Assembly (NCBI GenBank): GCA_963682025.1
Contig: OY821520.1
Span: forward strand, 136,594,738 to 136,658,737
DNA: 64,000 nt
From: Cordilura impudica
Taxonomy: Eukaryota > Arthropoda > Insecta > Diptera > Scathophagidae
Direction of reading: 5' to 3'
Numbering within the stretch: position 1 is the first letter of the stretch; every line of letters begins with the position of its first letter. The position numbers were made by a program, and so were the translations under genes. Positions 1 through 11,690 of this stretch are shown one piece after another. Under the pieces are notes generated by a model, which made no database searches, was not told where the DNA came from, and worked only from the letters and a program-made list of their open reading frames with translations.

Positions 1-10
1 CACTTCATAT

Positions 11-2206
11 ATGTTATATCGTTCTTTCCGAAAAGCCTATAGTAAAACGAAAAGAGATGATAATGAGCACAAATGCGAATATTGTCGCCAAAGAGAGAAA
101 CTTGCAAGAGAAAATTATAATAATGTTGAAAACAAAGATCCATCGGAACCTAATTTAAATAAGGTACCCAAAGTTGTTGAGAAAAATCCAGATTTATGTC
201 CGATATGTTCCCAACCATTGGCAGACAATACAACAGTGCCATCCGTAAAATCTCTGAATCAGAGTAACCCCGAATACAAAAGATCTAAGCTGAAAAATCC
301 CGCAAGTGCAACTGCTCAGCCGGATGATTCTAAATTGACAATTGGATCTACTGCTCCGGTTTCTACAAAAACAAGTGTTCTTCCTAAAAATTATCTAGAA
401 AATGAAGAAAGAGAACCCGGCGTTAATGAACAGGGTTCTCAAACTGAAAAATCTATAAAACCCGCAAATTCGTCTAAGAATACCATTAAAGAACAGTGGT
501 CACAGACTGATAGTCCGGAAGGCATCACAACAAATGAGTCCGCCTCAAAATCTTGTCTATGTTCCAAGGGACGTACACAAGATCAACTTAAAATGTTTTA
601 TTTGAAACCAGTTTCTGTTAGTATTCCATTAAAACTACAAGTAGAAGCTGAAAATATGAAGCCACACTTTATCGAAACTGAAATTATTCTAAAATCTTCT
701 GGCGACCCACAACCGTTACAACAGTCAAGTAGCCGTCAACCCCAACTTCTGACTGGATCTATGCCAAGACATGCTGCCAGTTCCTCACAGAATCAAGCTG
801 CAGCTACGACCGGCGATGTGGTGAGTACGCCTCAGAATCATCAAGAGATATATTTTCAAGGGAGCCCTCTACAAGCGGCCAGTGATATTTTCTATTCTTG
901 CATCTCTAGCTCAGGCATTATAGAGCCGATCATGCAGCAAACACCCAAAGGAGAAGCTTCCCTCAATAAAGTATTTGAAATAGTCAATAAACGTATGCAA
1001 ACGCGAACAGAGGTGGCACCACCAACAGCAGTGTCAAAATTAGAAACAAAAATTCCTCAAATGCCATCTCATATATCTCAGCTAGACGCTAAAGTCCACT
1101 CAACACGCGGAGAGCTGCTGAAAGAAGTTAAGGATACTTTAGAACGTTCTAGCCCGGAAATTGTTTTAAAAGATATTAATAACAGGAAACTTCCCGATAG
1201 TTCAACTACCCGCTCTCAAAATATTCCGAAACAAACTGTACCAACAGTACAGCAAGCTGAAGACCCAAAAGCTATATCATCAGCTTTACAAATGGTGATG
1301 CGTAAAAATCAAAAAAATGCCTTGGAGCCATTATCCACACAAAATTCCTGGTCGCGTTTTATAGAATCTGTAACAGAACCCACAGGACTTATATCTGAAA
1401 ATATACAGACTGATGTAACAGCTGTTAAACCAACAGGACATTACAAACGTAATGACTTGCGTATTGAAATTAAAGAAGATTTACAAGAACTTTTGGAGCC
1501 CAAGCCCAAAATTTCTGATAATAAATATCAGAATGATGAACGAGATGAAATATTATTGGATTTGAGTAATTTATTCCATCCAGAAACAGCGCCTAAGCTG
1601 TCAACAAAAACAAATAAAAATAATGCTTTAGATGATATTCGCTTTATACTAGAACCACCCAAACCAGCTCCACTGACATCAGCCGCTTCTCGTACGAGTA
1701 TTGTAATAAATGTACGTTATATATTAAGTCCTAAACTAAAATACATAAAGAAACCAGCCAGAAAGATATATTCCAAAGAGGCCAGAGAAAAGATACTCGG
1801 AAATTTACATGAAGTTTTAACACCCAAGAGACTTAGGCCGATGGATTCACTTAAAACTCGTGATAGTGTTTTACATGATTTACGTTTTCTACTAGACAAA
1901 GGTGTAGAGAGAGCAATTTTTGCCAAGCAAGCACCACAACCAGTTCCATCACAACAAAATAAAACAACAAAACCTCAATTACCTACTGAAATAGGGAGTA
2001 GTGTCTTAGATGAGTTAAAATATTTCCTAGACTCAAATCGAGCTAAAATGTCTGATCCAGCTTCTACACATCAGCCAGTTCCTCCATCTCTACGAACTAA
2101 TAATCAACAACAACTTCCTAGAACGGAAAATGCAATTAATGATACAGCAAAAATAATAAATCCACCTACAGACGCAGATGTCATAGTTCCTCGAAAGAAC
2201 GATAAG
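11..2206 (+). CDS. Exon of a large disordered host protein with repeated leucine-proline motifs
   Basis: I do not recognise this gene. The frame is open from the left edge of the window, so the ATG at 11 may be internal and upstream exons are likely. The frame runs on to 2236, but an AAG|GTAATA splice donor at 2207 falls exactly on a codon boundary after residue 732 and matches a phase-0 acceptor at 14304, so I end the exon at 2206. Near the N-terminus are two CxxC pairs (C22/C25 and C63/C66) that could bind zinc. Residues 70-480 are polar and low in complexity. Residues 484-675 hold seven copies of a short amphipathic motif of the form I/V-L-x-D/N-L-R-x-L/I-L-x-P-K, with conserved leucines at about 491, 518, 543, 568, 599, 624 and 669. 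No enzyme domain or membrane segment is visible. Function unknown. Confidence 0.72.
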
Positions 2207-2715
2207 GTAATATACCGTTCTTTTTTATTTTTCTGAGTTGTTCGAAAAGAATTGATTTAATTTTTTTTTTTTATAAAAAAAAAATGGTTTACCGCTTGGG
2301 TTGGTTTGTGAAACTCGTAATAAAATAAGGGATATATAAATTTCGTTCGAAAGTAGTTCGAACTAAGCCTCTTTCAAATCGCTAACAAGGAAAGTCTCGT
2401 GAAGCGTGCCCACAGATCGCGATGACACTTGGAACATAAAAAAATAAGTGAACCTTTAGTTAATTAGCTACCCATTTTTTTAAACGCAATTTTTTGTTTT
2501 TTTCTTTTTTTTGTAGATTTATTTATTTATTAGTTACAATAATACGATTACAATAATTAATTTATGATGAGTACTAGCTGTGTTACGAACTATTTTCACA
2601 TATCGTTTTTATCATGTCAGAAGGTTTGTTAGAACCGAAAATAAGTATTAGTTTTGGATGAGTTAAAGGTGGTGCACTCGTCTATGATATGTTTTATATT
2701 AAGTTGTGTGTTGCT

Positions 2716-3500
2716 TTTTATACCCTATACCACTATGTGGTTTGGGTATAATGACTTTGTGCTGCTGTTTGTAACAACCAAAAATATTTGACCTAGACCC
2801 ATCTTTAATTATACCGATCGAATCAGAATCACTTTCTGGGTTGATTTAACAATGTCCGTCCGTCCGTCCGTCCGTCTGTGTGTCCATGTAAAGCTTGTAA
2901 TCAAACTGCAGGTCGCAAATATGAATATATTTTGATGAAATTTGGTATATAAGCTTTTATCGGCATTGGGATGAACGCTGTTGAAATTGGTGAGAATCGG
3001 TCCATGTTCAGACCTAGCCCCCATACAAATTACCCATATGAAATCGACATAAATTGCCATAAGATCCAAATTGTCATATAGATCTTACTCAAATTGGGGT
3101 TGTATGCGTTCATTACATCCACTAATGAGTAGTCCAAAAATGATCCCTTTGACCCCATATAGAGCTGCTTCCCGATCTTCACTTAAATCTATTAAAAAAC
3201 AAAAATATTGCACTGATTCTTCTCAAATTTTGTTTGTACATATTTTTGCAAAATACAAGAGACTTTACCAAACATGATCAGGATCGGTCCCTTTTTGGAC
3301 CTAGTCCCTTTATAGATATAGTATCCGATATGAACTTTTTCATATCTGCAGCCAAAAAAATTAATAAAAATCCCACTCAAATTTGGTTTTTGCTTATTTT
3401 CAATGTCCAGTTAGTTGGGCCAAAGAGATAGAGTTTCTAAACGCATGGTATAGGGTATCGTATAGTCGGTCTAGACCGACTATAATTTTCTTACTTGTTT
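2716..3500 (-). repeat. Dipteran interspersed repeat, copy 1 (mini-me-like)
   Basis: About 785 bp. One end is TTTATACCCTATACCA. The other is ACAAGTAAG (reverse strand) next to a perfect 24-bp palindrome at 3461-3484 with core TCGGTCTAGACCGA. A GTCC/GTCT tetranucleotide tract lies near 2853-2880. The combination of a GTCY tract, a conserved core just beside it and no coding capacity resembles the dipteran mini-me elements described by Wilder and Hollocher; that family name is from memory. Strand is given by the ACAAGTAAG end. Short open frames inside it have no support. Confidence 0.8.
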
Positions 3501-4291
3501 CATAAATATATTTGTGTGAAAATTAGCAGTGTAGAGCAATACACTTCCTCATAAACGCTACTTGGTTAGGAGTGAAAAAACTGTTGGGTCAAATAAAAAG
3601 ATTTTGCATATTTTTATCATTTAAATGAAACAAACCGTATATAAATACGAAAGTACATGATAACTGCAAGGCCTCTCTAATAGTATATAAGACATGAACG
3701 TATTATCCAATAAAACTGAAAACTTTTAGGCGGTTTTATATGGTGGGTCACATAAATTTTAAATCAAAACTTACATATTACTCGTTCTGATTTAGTGAGG
3801 GCGTCTTTCAGCTTTATTTGATACTATTGTGCCCTTTCAAGCATACCATGGTACCTTTCGTGCGTACCAACACTAATGGATACATACGTTTCCCTAATCA
3901 ATTTTCATTGCCTGGATGGATAAATTAATATTTCAATTTCAATTATATATTCTTCCTTTATTTACATATATTAACAAATTTGATATTTACATATGAGATC
4001 TTATCTTTAAATATAGATATTCCAACAAATAATATATAAGATCTTAAGATATTAAATAGTTTTTATTTTATTCAATTCAATTCTTTTATTTACTATATAA
4101 TATTACATGTCATGTTTAAATTTATCTTAAATACTAAAGAGTTTAGGTAAGATCCTTTTCTACTTTATTATATATAAGCTACTAATAATTTGAGCACAAA
4201 AATTAGTAATATTCTTAGCATGGGAGGAAAAATTTACAAGAAAAAAACCTTTTTGAATATTTTTTTTAGGTATAAGATAAAAAGACTAAGA

Positions 4292-6157
4292 TTATGCTGA
4301 GATGAGCTCACTGATATGATTATATTTCGATAAAAGGGATCTTTTATTGAAATTAAATGTGAAATTGTTTATTTTATCATTAACGAGATCAATATTTGCG
4401 AGTGAGTGGAGACGTTGTGTGGAGAAATACCAAGGCAAGTTGTATATCATCTTCAGTAGTTTGTTTTGAGCTAGTTGCAGCTTTTTGATGTGACATTGTG
4501 CGGATGTAGACCATACTGGGGCGGCGTAAAACATTATGGCGTCGAAAATGGTTTTCAAAATTAACGTCTTATTGTTAATATTCAATTTTGAATTTCGATT
4601 TATAAAAGGATACATAATTTTTGTAAGTTTATTTTATCAATTATGTATGGAATATGATCCTTGAATTTTAGTTTCTGATCAAGTATGACTCTTAAATATT
4701 TCGTATTTTTTCCCCAAGTAATATGATAGTTGTTAAAACATAATGGACTTTGTGGTAAAAGCATGATTTACGTCTAGTAGAAAAATATAAAGCTTGTGTT
4801 TTATGGGTATTTACCATTATTTTCCATTTGGTAAAGTGTTTATGTATTTTTTTTAATGCTACTTCAAGTTTAATAACGACGTCAGATGCAAGAATTTGCG
4901 AGCATAATATAGCTGTATCATCTGCAAAGATCGAAATTTGGCACTCATTTAAAACAGGAAAGTCTGCGGTATATATATTATACAAAATGGGCGATAAACA
5001 TAAACCTGTGGGCATCCTGCGGATAAATTTCTTTCTTGAGAGTGAGTAGCACCTTTAAATACATTAAAAGATCTCCCTGTGAGAAAACTTTGAATTATTT
5101 TGATGACTTCAATTGGAAAATTTAACCTGGACATTTTAAAGATTAGACCGTTATGCCACACAGAGTCGAAAGCAGCCTTAATATCGAGCAAAACCATTCC
5201 AGTCGAATTTCCATCCTTAAAGTTTGTGTGTACCAATTTTCTTATCCTTAGAAGTGGTTGAATAGTGTTATGCTCTTTTCTGAATCCGAATTGATAAGAT
5301 GGTAGTATATTGTTCGTGTTCATAAAATCAGTTAGTTTGTCCTTAATAACCTTCTCCAGGATTTTGCTAACGGATGATAGCAAGCTTATAGGCCTATATG
5401 AGGAAGGATTTTCTGCTGGTTTATCAGGTTTTAATATTGGAACCATCTTAGATTTTGTCCACATTTGAGGAAAGTAGCACAGTCTAAGACAAGCATTTAT
5501 TAACAACGTTAAATATTTTATACCTGTTCTTGGTAAGGCTTTTAGGCATTTGTTAGTTATTCCATCTATGCCTGGAGATTTTTTCGCTTTTAGTCTTTTG
5601 ATAATTGTTTTTATTTTATCAGTAGATACTAACGACGAATTTTCAGAATTGGAGTTTATTAAGTTGAGACCACTTATAACGTCATTAACCTCAGATTCAG
5701 TTACAGGATCACTCAGGTTTGCAGAAATAGTATGATTCAAATTAAAGGTTTGAGCCACTATTTCACATTTTTCTGCATTGGTTTCTTTTAAAATTGGAAT
5801 ATTTTTCGACTTTTTCTTCAAAATTTTTGACACGTTCCAAAAAGGAGAAGAGCCTTTTTCCAATGTAGATAGCATGGAATTACATGATTTATTTCTAAAA
5901 TCATTAATATCTTCAGTAATAATATAGTTTAAACGTTTTAGTTGTAAGTCTGTGTAGTTTCTGTAGCGTTTCCAATTACGCCGAAAAAAATTCCTCATTT
6001 GTATCAGATGTGTTATTCTAGTTGGAAATATTTTTTGCCTAGTTACGAATTCTACTTTAGGTACGCTGTGGGTTAATGCACCTTGTATGGTGGCATTTAA
6101 TGAATATATTAACGAATCAATCTGCTCCGTTTCTGTTATTGTATCGATATCCGGCAT
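4292..6157 (-). pseudogene. LINE ORF2, reverse transcriptase and C-terminal domain, frameshifted
   Basis: Reverse transcriptase of the LINE, split over three frames: 6157-4949, 5015-4692 and 4615-4292. Family motifs are clear: SSYRPISLLSS, QFGFRKEH, MVLLDIKAAFDSVWH (first catalytic Asp), LSAGCPQ, LSPILYNIYTADFP and FADD (catalytic Asp pair, about 4917-4929). The last segment has the Jockey-type C-terminus (LQLAQNKLLKMIYNLP, then a leucine-rich LHSLANI). One frameshift lies right after SAGCPQ near 5010 and another lies between 4692 and 4615. Function is therefore lost in this copy. Confidence 0.85.
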
Positions 6158-6193
6158 TATAAGACCTCTATTAATACAGCGTTCAAAAAGTGG

Positions 6194-6925
6194 TCAGTTT
6201 GCTTTTTTAAAATCGTAAATAAAATTATGCATAACATTGTAGTTCGCATTAACAGTTAGTTTGATTGGAAAGTGGTCAGAGGATAGATCATTGATTACTG
6301 ATGCTGGTGACATATTGTGGCTTATGTTCTTTAGGAATAAATCCAAGGTTGAAGATTGTCTCTTGGGGTTTGAAGGTATATATGTGTGATCATTACGATA
6401 TATTATTTGTAGAAATTCCGCATCTAGTTGTTCATATAGCAAGTTACCCCAACAATTTGATCTTTGACAACCCCATAAGTTATGACGACAATTAAAATCA
6501 CCACCGATAACATATTTATTGTTGGAACGAGTTAATTTACGTAGATCAGAACTGAATTGTTGTTTTTTGTGATTGTCTTGACCTGGATTACCTCCAGCAA
6601 AATAGCATGAATAAATATTAATATATTCATTGTTAGTTAAGGATAGTTTAATTCCTATATTTTCAATAATATTTGTATTTAGTATTGGTAAAAGAATGTG
6701 CGGTATATTTTTTCTAATGAGTATAGCGACGCCTCCTCCTCCTCTATTTTCACGATCACATCTGTAGCAGTAATATTTATCATGTCGAATTGAAATATTT
6801 TTATTTAGCCATGTCTCTGACAGTAGGCAAACATGAATATTGTTATTTATTAGAAAATTAAAAAACTCGTCTTTTTTGCGACGTATGCTTCTGGCATTCC
6901 ATGATATCATATTAATATTTCCCAT
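6194..6925 (-). pseudogene. LINE ORF2, apurinic-type endonuclease domain
   Basis: N-terminal endonuclease of LINE ORF2, which nicks the target DNA to prime reverse transcription. The family's catalytic motifs are all readable: SWNARS with the catalytic Asn, LLSETWL with the metal-binding Glu, GGDFNCRH with Asp and Asn, STLDLFL, and the terminal SSDHFP with the catalytic His. The 243-residue frame starts ATGGGAAATATT and is uninterrupted. It runs out just before the reverse-transcriptase frame, so a frameshift separates the two halves of ORF2. Confidence 0.85.
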
Positions 6926-7233
6926 TAGTATATAAATTTACATGCAAGGCTTGTTATCACCTCGAATTGGTCTGCACGAGTCTTACAGTTTTTCAGACTG
7001 CTTAATAACTCCATGGTAAGGTTTTTTATTTCTTGTATCGAAAATAAATTATTATTGCTGTTGCTGAAATTCTGTTGGTTGTTCCAATTATTACCATTTC
7101 CAGGAGTACTCTGATTTAGAGTGTTTGGGAAACTTACGTTATATTGAACAGGGTTACTGTGACAGGCTTTCCTACTAGCATAATCATTATTTCTACGAAT
7201 ATTATGTGTACTTGGAAGAGTACGCTGTCTTAT

Positions 7234-8010
7234 TTACAAGTAGTTTGCTCTGTTGGGACAATCAGGAGACATGGCTTTGTGATTGCCGTTACAGTTTGCA
7301 CATTTCTCAAAAGTTCCATTACATTCCGCTAACTTGTGGTTACCAGCACAGTTGACACAAAATGTTTTCACTTTGCAACGGCTGGATCCACGGCCAAACA
7401 TTTGGCAATTGTAACACTGCGTAATTTTCGATCTGGTGGGTGCTTGAAATTCCCACCTAACTTTAACATACTCGAATACCGAATGATCTTTTCTCAATTC
7501 TTTAATAGTAATTGACTTTCTTTCGAAATATACAACATATATTATTTGTTCATTATTATTTTACTTTACCCTAGATACTAGTTTTACATCTAAACATAAC
7601 AACCCCTTCTTGATAAGAGTGTTTTTAATTTCTGATGGATCTTGTTTATCAAGTCCCAACAATATTGCTTTGTATGGTTTCTCATTTCTAGTGCCATATG
7701 TGAAATACTCAAACTTATTACAAAGACCTTTACAAATTATATCAAAATCATTTTTGCTATTACAAAAAAGTTTCAATCCTAATGAAATTTTCCAAATTGA
7801 ATATTCGCTAATTTTAAGATTTTTACATAATTCATGAATATTTTCAATTTTACATTTGGTAATAGTAATTGGTGGAATGTAGATTTTCGGGGTGTTTTCC
7901 AAAATAACTTCGTCTTGGTACTCGTCTTCAATTGTTTGAAGTGGATGAAAATAATTTTGGTTTTCAACTCCTTTAGTTGAATTGTCGACCTTTGTTCTTT
8001 TATTATTCAT
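7234..8010 (-). pseudogene. LINE ORF1 (gag-like nucleic-acid-binding protein), broken
   Basis: The gag-like RNA-binding protein of the LINE. The first part (8010-7561) has the hydrophobic segment and PYKAILLGL motif typical of the PRE_C2HC domain that precedes zinc knuckles in Jockey-type gag proteins. It stops with TAA. Coding continues after the break (7497-7234) with three CCHC-type knuckles. The first has lost its histidine (CYNCQMFGRGSSRC, Arg where His is usual). The second (CVNCAGNHKLAEC) and third (CANCNGNHKAMSPDC) are intact. In the family this protein packages the element RNA. The stop makes this copy non-functional. Confidence 0.75.
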
Positions 8011-8538
8011 TGTTTTTAAGTTATACCTCGATGAGGCTGTAACATTGTTCTCACGTGTACGTTTTATTTTTTGTTTTTATTTTTTTTTTTAAGTTAGAAA
8101 GTAGTACTTGACTAACGGTTGTAATATTTTTGTTTGTTTGTTTTGTTGTTAAACTCGCGATAGAATAACTCAATAGCTAGAGACGTCTGATCACATTAAA
8201 GAGCAGTAAACAACTGTTTTAATTTTATTTTTTAATGATTTTTAAAGGAAAATGGGAGGAAAAAACCTTTATATGATTTAATATATTCAAATACTATCTG
8301 AAAATATTTATGTGCTTATAGGAGGTTTATTAGAAATAATAGACCTCTAAAAGCATATAATTTTCAATTTGGTGATTTCTTTTTAATTTTACATTATTTC
8401 TCTACATTCTCTTATCAGTGTGTAAGAGGAATTTTCAATTTTGACAAAAGTAATTGTTATTAATCCTTGTTATGAAATCCATAATTTTTTCATAACATGT
8501 TTCTTCACGAAGAAGATTTGTAGGATACCTCTAGGGCC

Positions 8539-8560
8539 TTTTTATACCCTATACCACTAT
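8539..8560 (-). repeat. Dipteran interspersed repeat, copy 2, left remnant
   Basis: The 22 bp reading TTTTTATACCCTATACCACT match the outer end of the interspersed repeat. The rest of this copy resumes at 12176 with TGGTTTGGTTATAATGACTT, exactly where the consensus (as in the copy at 2716) would continue. The two parts were separated by insertion of element A. Confidence 0.7.
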
Positions 8561-9433
8561 GGGTAATTCCATGTCAAATCAACCAATGGGTGTACACTAC
8601 CTTCTCTAAATTGTATGATTTTTCGTAGGAAGACAGATTATTACAGAACTAAAATAAGTGCAAAGTTTGAGGGCACTGGCACTTCTGTATCCGGAAATAT
8701 GTGGTCTTGAAAATCGTAAAAAAAAAGGTCAAAATTTACAAAGTTGTACTTACTTAATTATAATTTTCTTGAAAAGTATTACAGTTACGCAACTCATCAA
8801 GGTTGCATTTGAAAGGTTAATTAATTACCTTTAATTTGATATACAACATGATTTTTTTTTTGGAAAGATCCAAGGTCACATCTCTTGACCTATAATTCGG
8901 GAGGCTATAGCTGTAAAAACGACAATTTCAAAAATCTGAAAAAAATATATGTTTAAGATTGGTGCCTTTCCTAAAGTTCCAAAAAATTTCAGACTGGGGG
9001 TATGCTTGGATCCAGAAATATTTATCATAGAGTAAAGGTAGATATTTAAAAAGTCGGTGCTGTTACTGTTACTGTTTATGAATGTGGTTGGTTGTGCTCG
9101 TGAGCGTCGGCGGGCTATGCACGCACGCCACTATTTGTTTCTGGTTCTTTAGCTCTGTACTGTACTCAGTACAGACCTGTGTTAGGGTTGGTTTGACAGG
9201 TAATTATGTTAGAGCGAGACAACAGTATAAATGTTGTCGGGTGTGGTTCGTAGTGTCAAATAACTTGGATATAGAGAAATTATTGAAAAACGAGAAGTCA
9301 AAGGAAGCACCACGAAAAAAAAAACCATTCTAAGCACGTTGCTTTAAAAAACCACATGTGTTGCTATAAAATCAATATTTTTAAATAAAACCAAAAGTGT
9401 TCAAAGTGATTGTTTTTTGCCTCTGTAAACAAT

Positions 9434-11485
9434 ATGTCATTTAATACAATATATTGTTGTAATCCATTTAAAAAAGTTGCTCATGTCCGGAATGCAAGAG
9501 GACTTCGAAAAGTTCAGCAATGGATGACTGGAATTAGTAATAACATTTCAATATCAAATAAAATATGTGATATATGCAGAAGAGAACTTTATAAATTAAA
9601 AGGAAGTGTAAACAATAATATTCAATCTATGAACGAGCCAGAAAACGAGATTTCAGACTCGGAAAGTGAAGCATCAGTTTCGGGAGATGTTCGAATTTCT
9701 AAGTTAAACGAAAGTTCAACATATTTGCAAGAATCCCCAATATGTTCGAGAAAAATTCCATTAAAAGGGTATACAACTAGAAAGTTAGAAAAAAAAACAA
9801 CATCAATTAAAACCAACATTTTCCCAAATTCAACACCTTCAACCTCTCACGTATGTCCAGAATCGGAAATAATCGAACAACTAAAAGAAAAGTTTAAATC
9901 AATAACTAAAAACAGTGATAAAATTCAACTTTTAACTATTTTACCTAAAAGCTGGACATTGAAAAGAATGGAGGAGGAATTTCAAATAACAAATTTCATG
10001 GCACGAAAGGTAAAAAACTTGGTTGAGACAGAAGGCGTATTGAGTACACCGAATCCAAAACTTGGAAAACGATTGACATTAGAAATTGTTGATGTGGTGA
10101 AAATCTTTTATGAAACTGATGATGTCAGCAGATGTCTACCAGGATGTAAAGACTACGTGTCAATAACAGAAAATGGTGTAAAAGTAAAAAAAAATAAAAG
10201 ACTTTTACTCGGAAATCTTCGAGAAGTTTATGCTTTATTTAAAGAAAAACATGAAGGGATAACTATTGGAATTTCTAAATTTTGTGAACTTCGGCCAAAA
10301 AATGTGGTTCTAGCAGATGCGTCAGGAAGCCATAATGTATGTGTTTGTAAAATACATCAAAATACAAAACTAATGCTCCACGCAATAAACCTGAAAAAAT
10401 TGACAGAAAATGTGCAGGATTTTGTGCTGAAAACTTATAAAGATTGTTTAAAAAGACTTATATGCAATCCCCCATCACCAAATTGCTACCTTGGCAGATG
10501 TAGCATGTGTCCAGATATACAAAATTTTAAAGAGAAACTTGGTGAATTCTTATTAGAAAATGAAATTGATGAAATCATATATAAACAGTGGATAAGTGTA
10601 GATAGAGACTCTTTGGAAACTATTATTAAAGAAACTGATTCTTTTCTGGATTCTTTATGCGAAAATCTGCAAACTCTTCTACCCCATTCATTCGTATCTA
10701 AAGAGCAGGGTGCATTTATGGCTCACAAAAAGTCTGCGTTGGAAGAAAATGAGTATTTAGTAATTTGCGAATTCTCCGAAAATGCAACTTTTGTGGTTCA
10801 GGATTCTGTGCAAGGCTTTTTATGGAATAATAGCCAGGCCACACTATACCCAATAGCAATTTATTACAAATCAAATGGAAAATTAGAAACTACAAATTTT
10901 ATAATAATATCAGACTGTCTAATACATAATACCATAGCAGTTCATTTATTTCATCGCCACCTAAATGAGTTTTTAAAAAACAAGTTTTTGAAAATACCAA
11001 AGAAAATTTTTTATTTTTCGGACGGTTCTTCCGCTCAATTTAAAAATAAAAAAAACTTTGCCAATTTATGCCATCATAGCGAAGATTTTAATTGTTCCGC
11101 TGAGTTGCATTTCTTTGCTAACAGTCACGGCAAAGGACCTAGTGATGGTCTTGGGGGAACGGTAAAGCGTGAAGCACGAAGAGCCAGCTTGCAACGTCCA
11201 TTCGAAGATCAGATAACTACTCCTCTCCACTTGTATAATTGGTGTCAGCAAACTCTTCAGAACTGCAACTTTGCATATTTAACGGAAAAAGATTATGAAG
11301 AAGAAGAGAAATTGCTAACTGATAGATTTATAGGATTACGTACAATTCCGGGAACTCCAAAGCAGCACAGCTTCATACCAATTTCAAAAACACAATTACA
11401 AGCTAAAATTTATTCCGCTGATAGCAAATTTGTAATTGAAAACATTTATAATAAAACTAAACAACAACAACAGCATTCATCATAA
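9434..11485 (+). CDS. Element A transposase-like protein, uninterrupted frame
   Basis: A 683-residue frame starting at the first ATG (9434). It is probably a transposase because it sits between long inverted repeats and is homologous to the coding relics in elements B and B'. N-terminal Cys pairs C8/C9 and C45/C48 suggest a zinc-binding DNA-recognition domain. A second cluster, CYLGRCSMCP (C351, C356, C359), is conserved in B and B'. The C-terminal half has three spaced acidic motifs shared with B: CEFSEN (E446; B has YDFAEN), YFSDGSSAQFKNK (D530) and HGKGPSDG (D571; B has GKGACDG). I infer an RNase H-like DDE/D-type core, but A has Glu where B has Asp at the first position, so the catalytic assignment is uncertain. 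The protein ends in a glutamine run that grades into a CAA microsatellite. Confidence 0.65.
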   Translation: MSFNTIYCCNPFKKVAHVRNARGLRKVQQWMTGISNNISISNKICDICRRELYKLKGSVNNNIQSMNEPENEISDSESEASVSGDVRISKLNESSTYLQESPICSRKIPLKGYTTRKLEKKTTSIKTNIFPNSTPSTSHVCPESEIIEQLKEKFKSITKNSDKIQLLTILPKSWTLKRMEEEFQITNFMARKVKNLVETEGVLSTPNPKLGKRLTLEIVDVVKIFYETDDVSRCLPGCKDYVSITENGVKVKKNKRLLLGNLREVYALFKEKHEGITIGISKFCELRPKNVVLADASGSHNVCVCKIHQNTKLMLHAINLKKLTENVQDFVLKTYKDCLKRLICNPPSPNCYLGRCSMCPDIQNFKEKLGEFLLENEIDEIIYKQWISVDRDSLETIIKETDSFLDSLCENLQTLLPHSFVSKEQGAFMAHKKSALEENEYLVICEFSENATFVVQDSVQGFLWNNSQATLYPIAIYYKSNGKLETTNFIIISDCLIHNTIAVHLFHRHLNEFLKNKFLKIPKKIFYFSDGSSAQFKNKKNFANLCHHSEDFNCSAELHFFANSHGKGPSDGLGGTVKREARRASLQRPFEDQITTPLHLYNWCQQTLQNCNFAYLTEKDYEEEEKLLTDRFIGLRTIPGTPKQHSFIPISKTQLQAKIYSADSKFVIENIYNKTKQQQQHSS

Positions 11486-11492
11486 TAACGTC

Positions 11493-11529
<37 letters not shown>

Positions 11530-11690
11530 GCATTCATCGTAATAATGTCAACAACAACAACAACAACAACAGCATTCATCATAATAATGTCAACAACGCC
11601 AACAACAACAACAACAACATCATTCATCATAATAATGTCAACAACGCCAACAACGCCAACAACAACAGCATTCATAATAATAATAATTCA
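11458..11690. repeat. CAA-rich microsatellite/minisatellite
   Basis: CAA/CAG-type triplets interrupted by a recurring CATTCATCATAATAATGTC block, about five blocks. It begins inside the last codons of the element A gene and extends to its right inverted repeat. Open frames through it on either strand are composition artefacts. Confidence 0.85.

Larger units (their letters stand above)
4220..8240 (-). mobile_element. Jockey-clade non-LTR retrotransposon (LINE), degenerate, nearly full length
   Basis: Read on the - strand the order is gag-like ORF1 (8010-7234), then ORF2 with an AP endonuclease (6925-6194) and reverse transcriptase (6157-4292). This is the Jockey-type layout. Reading frames are broken in both ORFs, so the copy is dead. 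Terminal coordinates are approximate: I could not identify a clear target-site duplication or tail. It lies in the large host intron, antisense to the gene. Confidence 0.75.

Noticed and set aside
2853..2880. GTCC/GACG tracts as CRISPR or regulatory arrays
   Set aside because: Pure tetranucleotide microsatellites at a fixed place inside a known type of dipteran repeat. There are no spacers and the genome is eukaryotic.
9082..9333. 83-residue open frame upstream of the element A gene
   Set aside because: Compositionally odd (GC-richer) and possibly a 5' untranslated or promoter region of element A; nothing shows it is translated.
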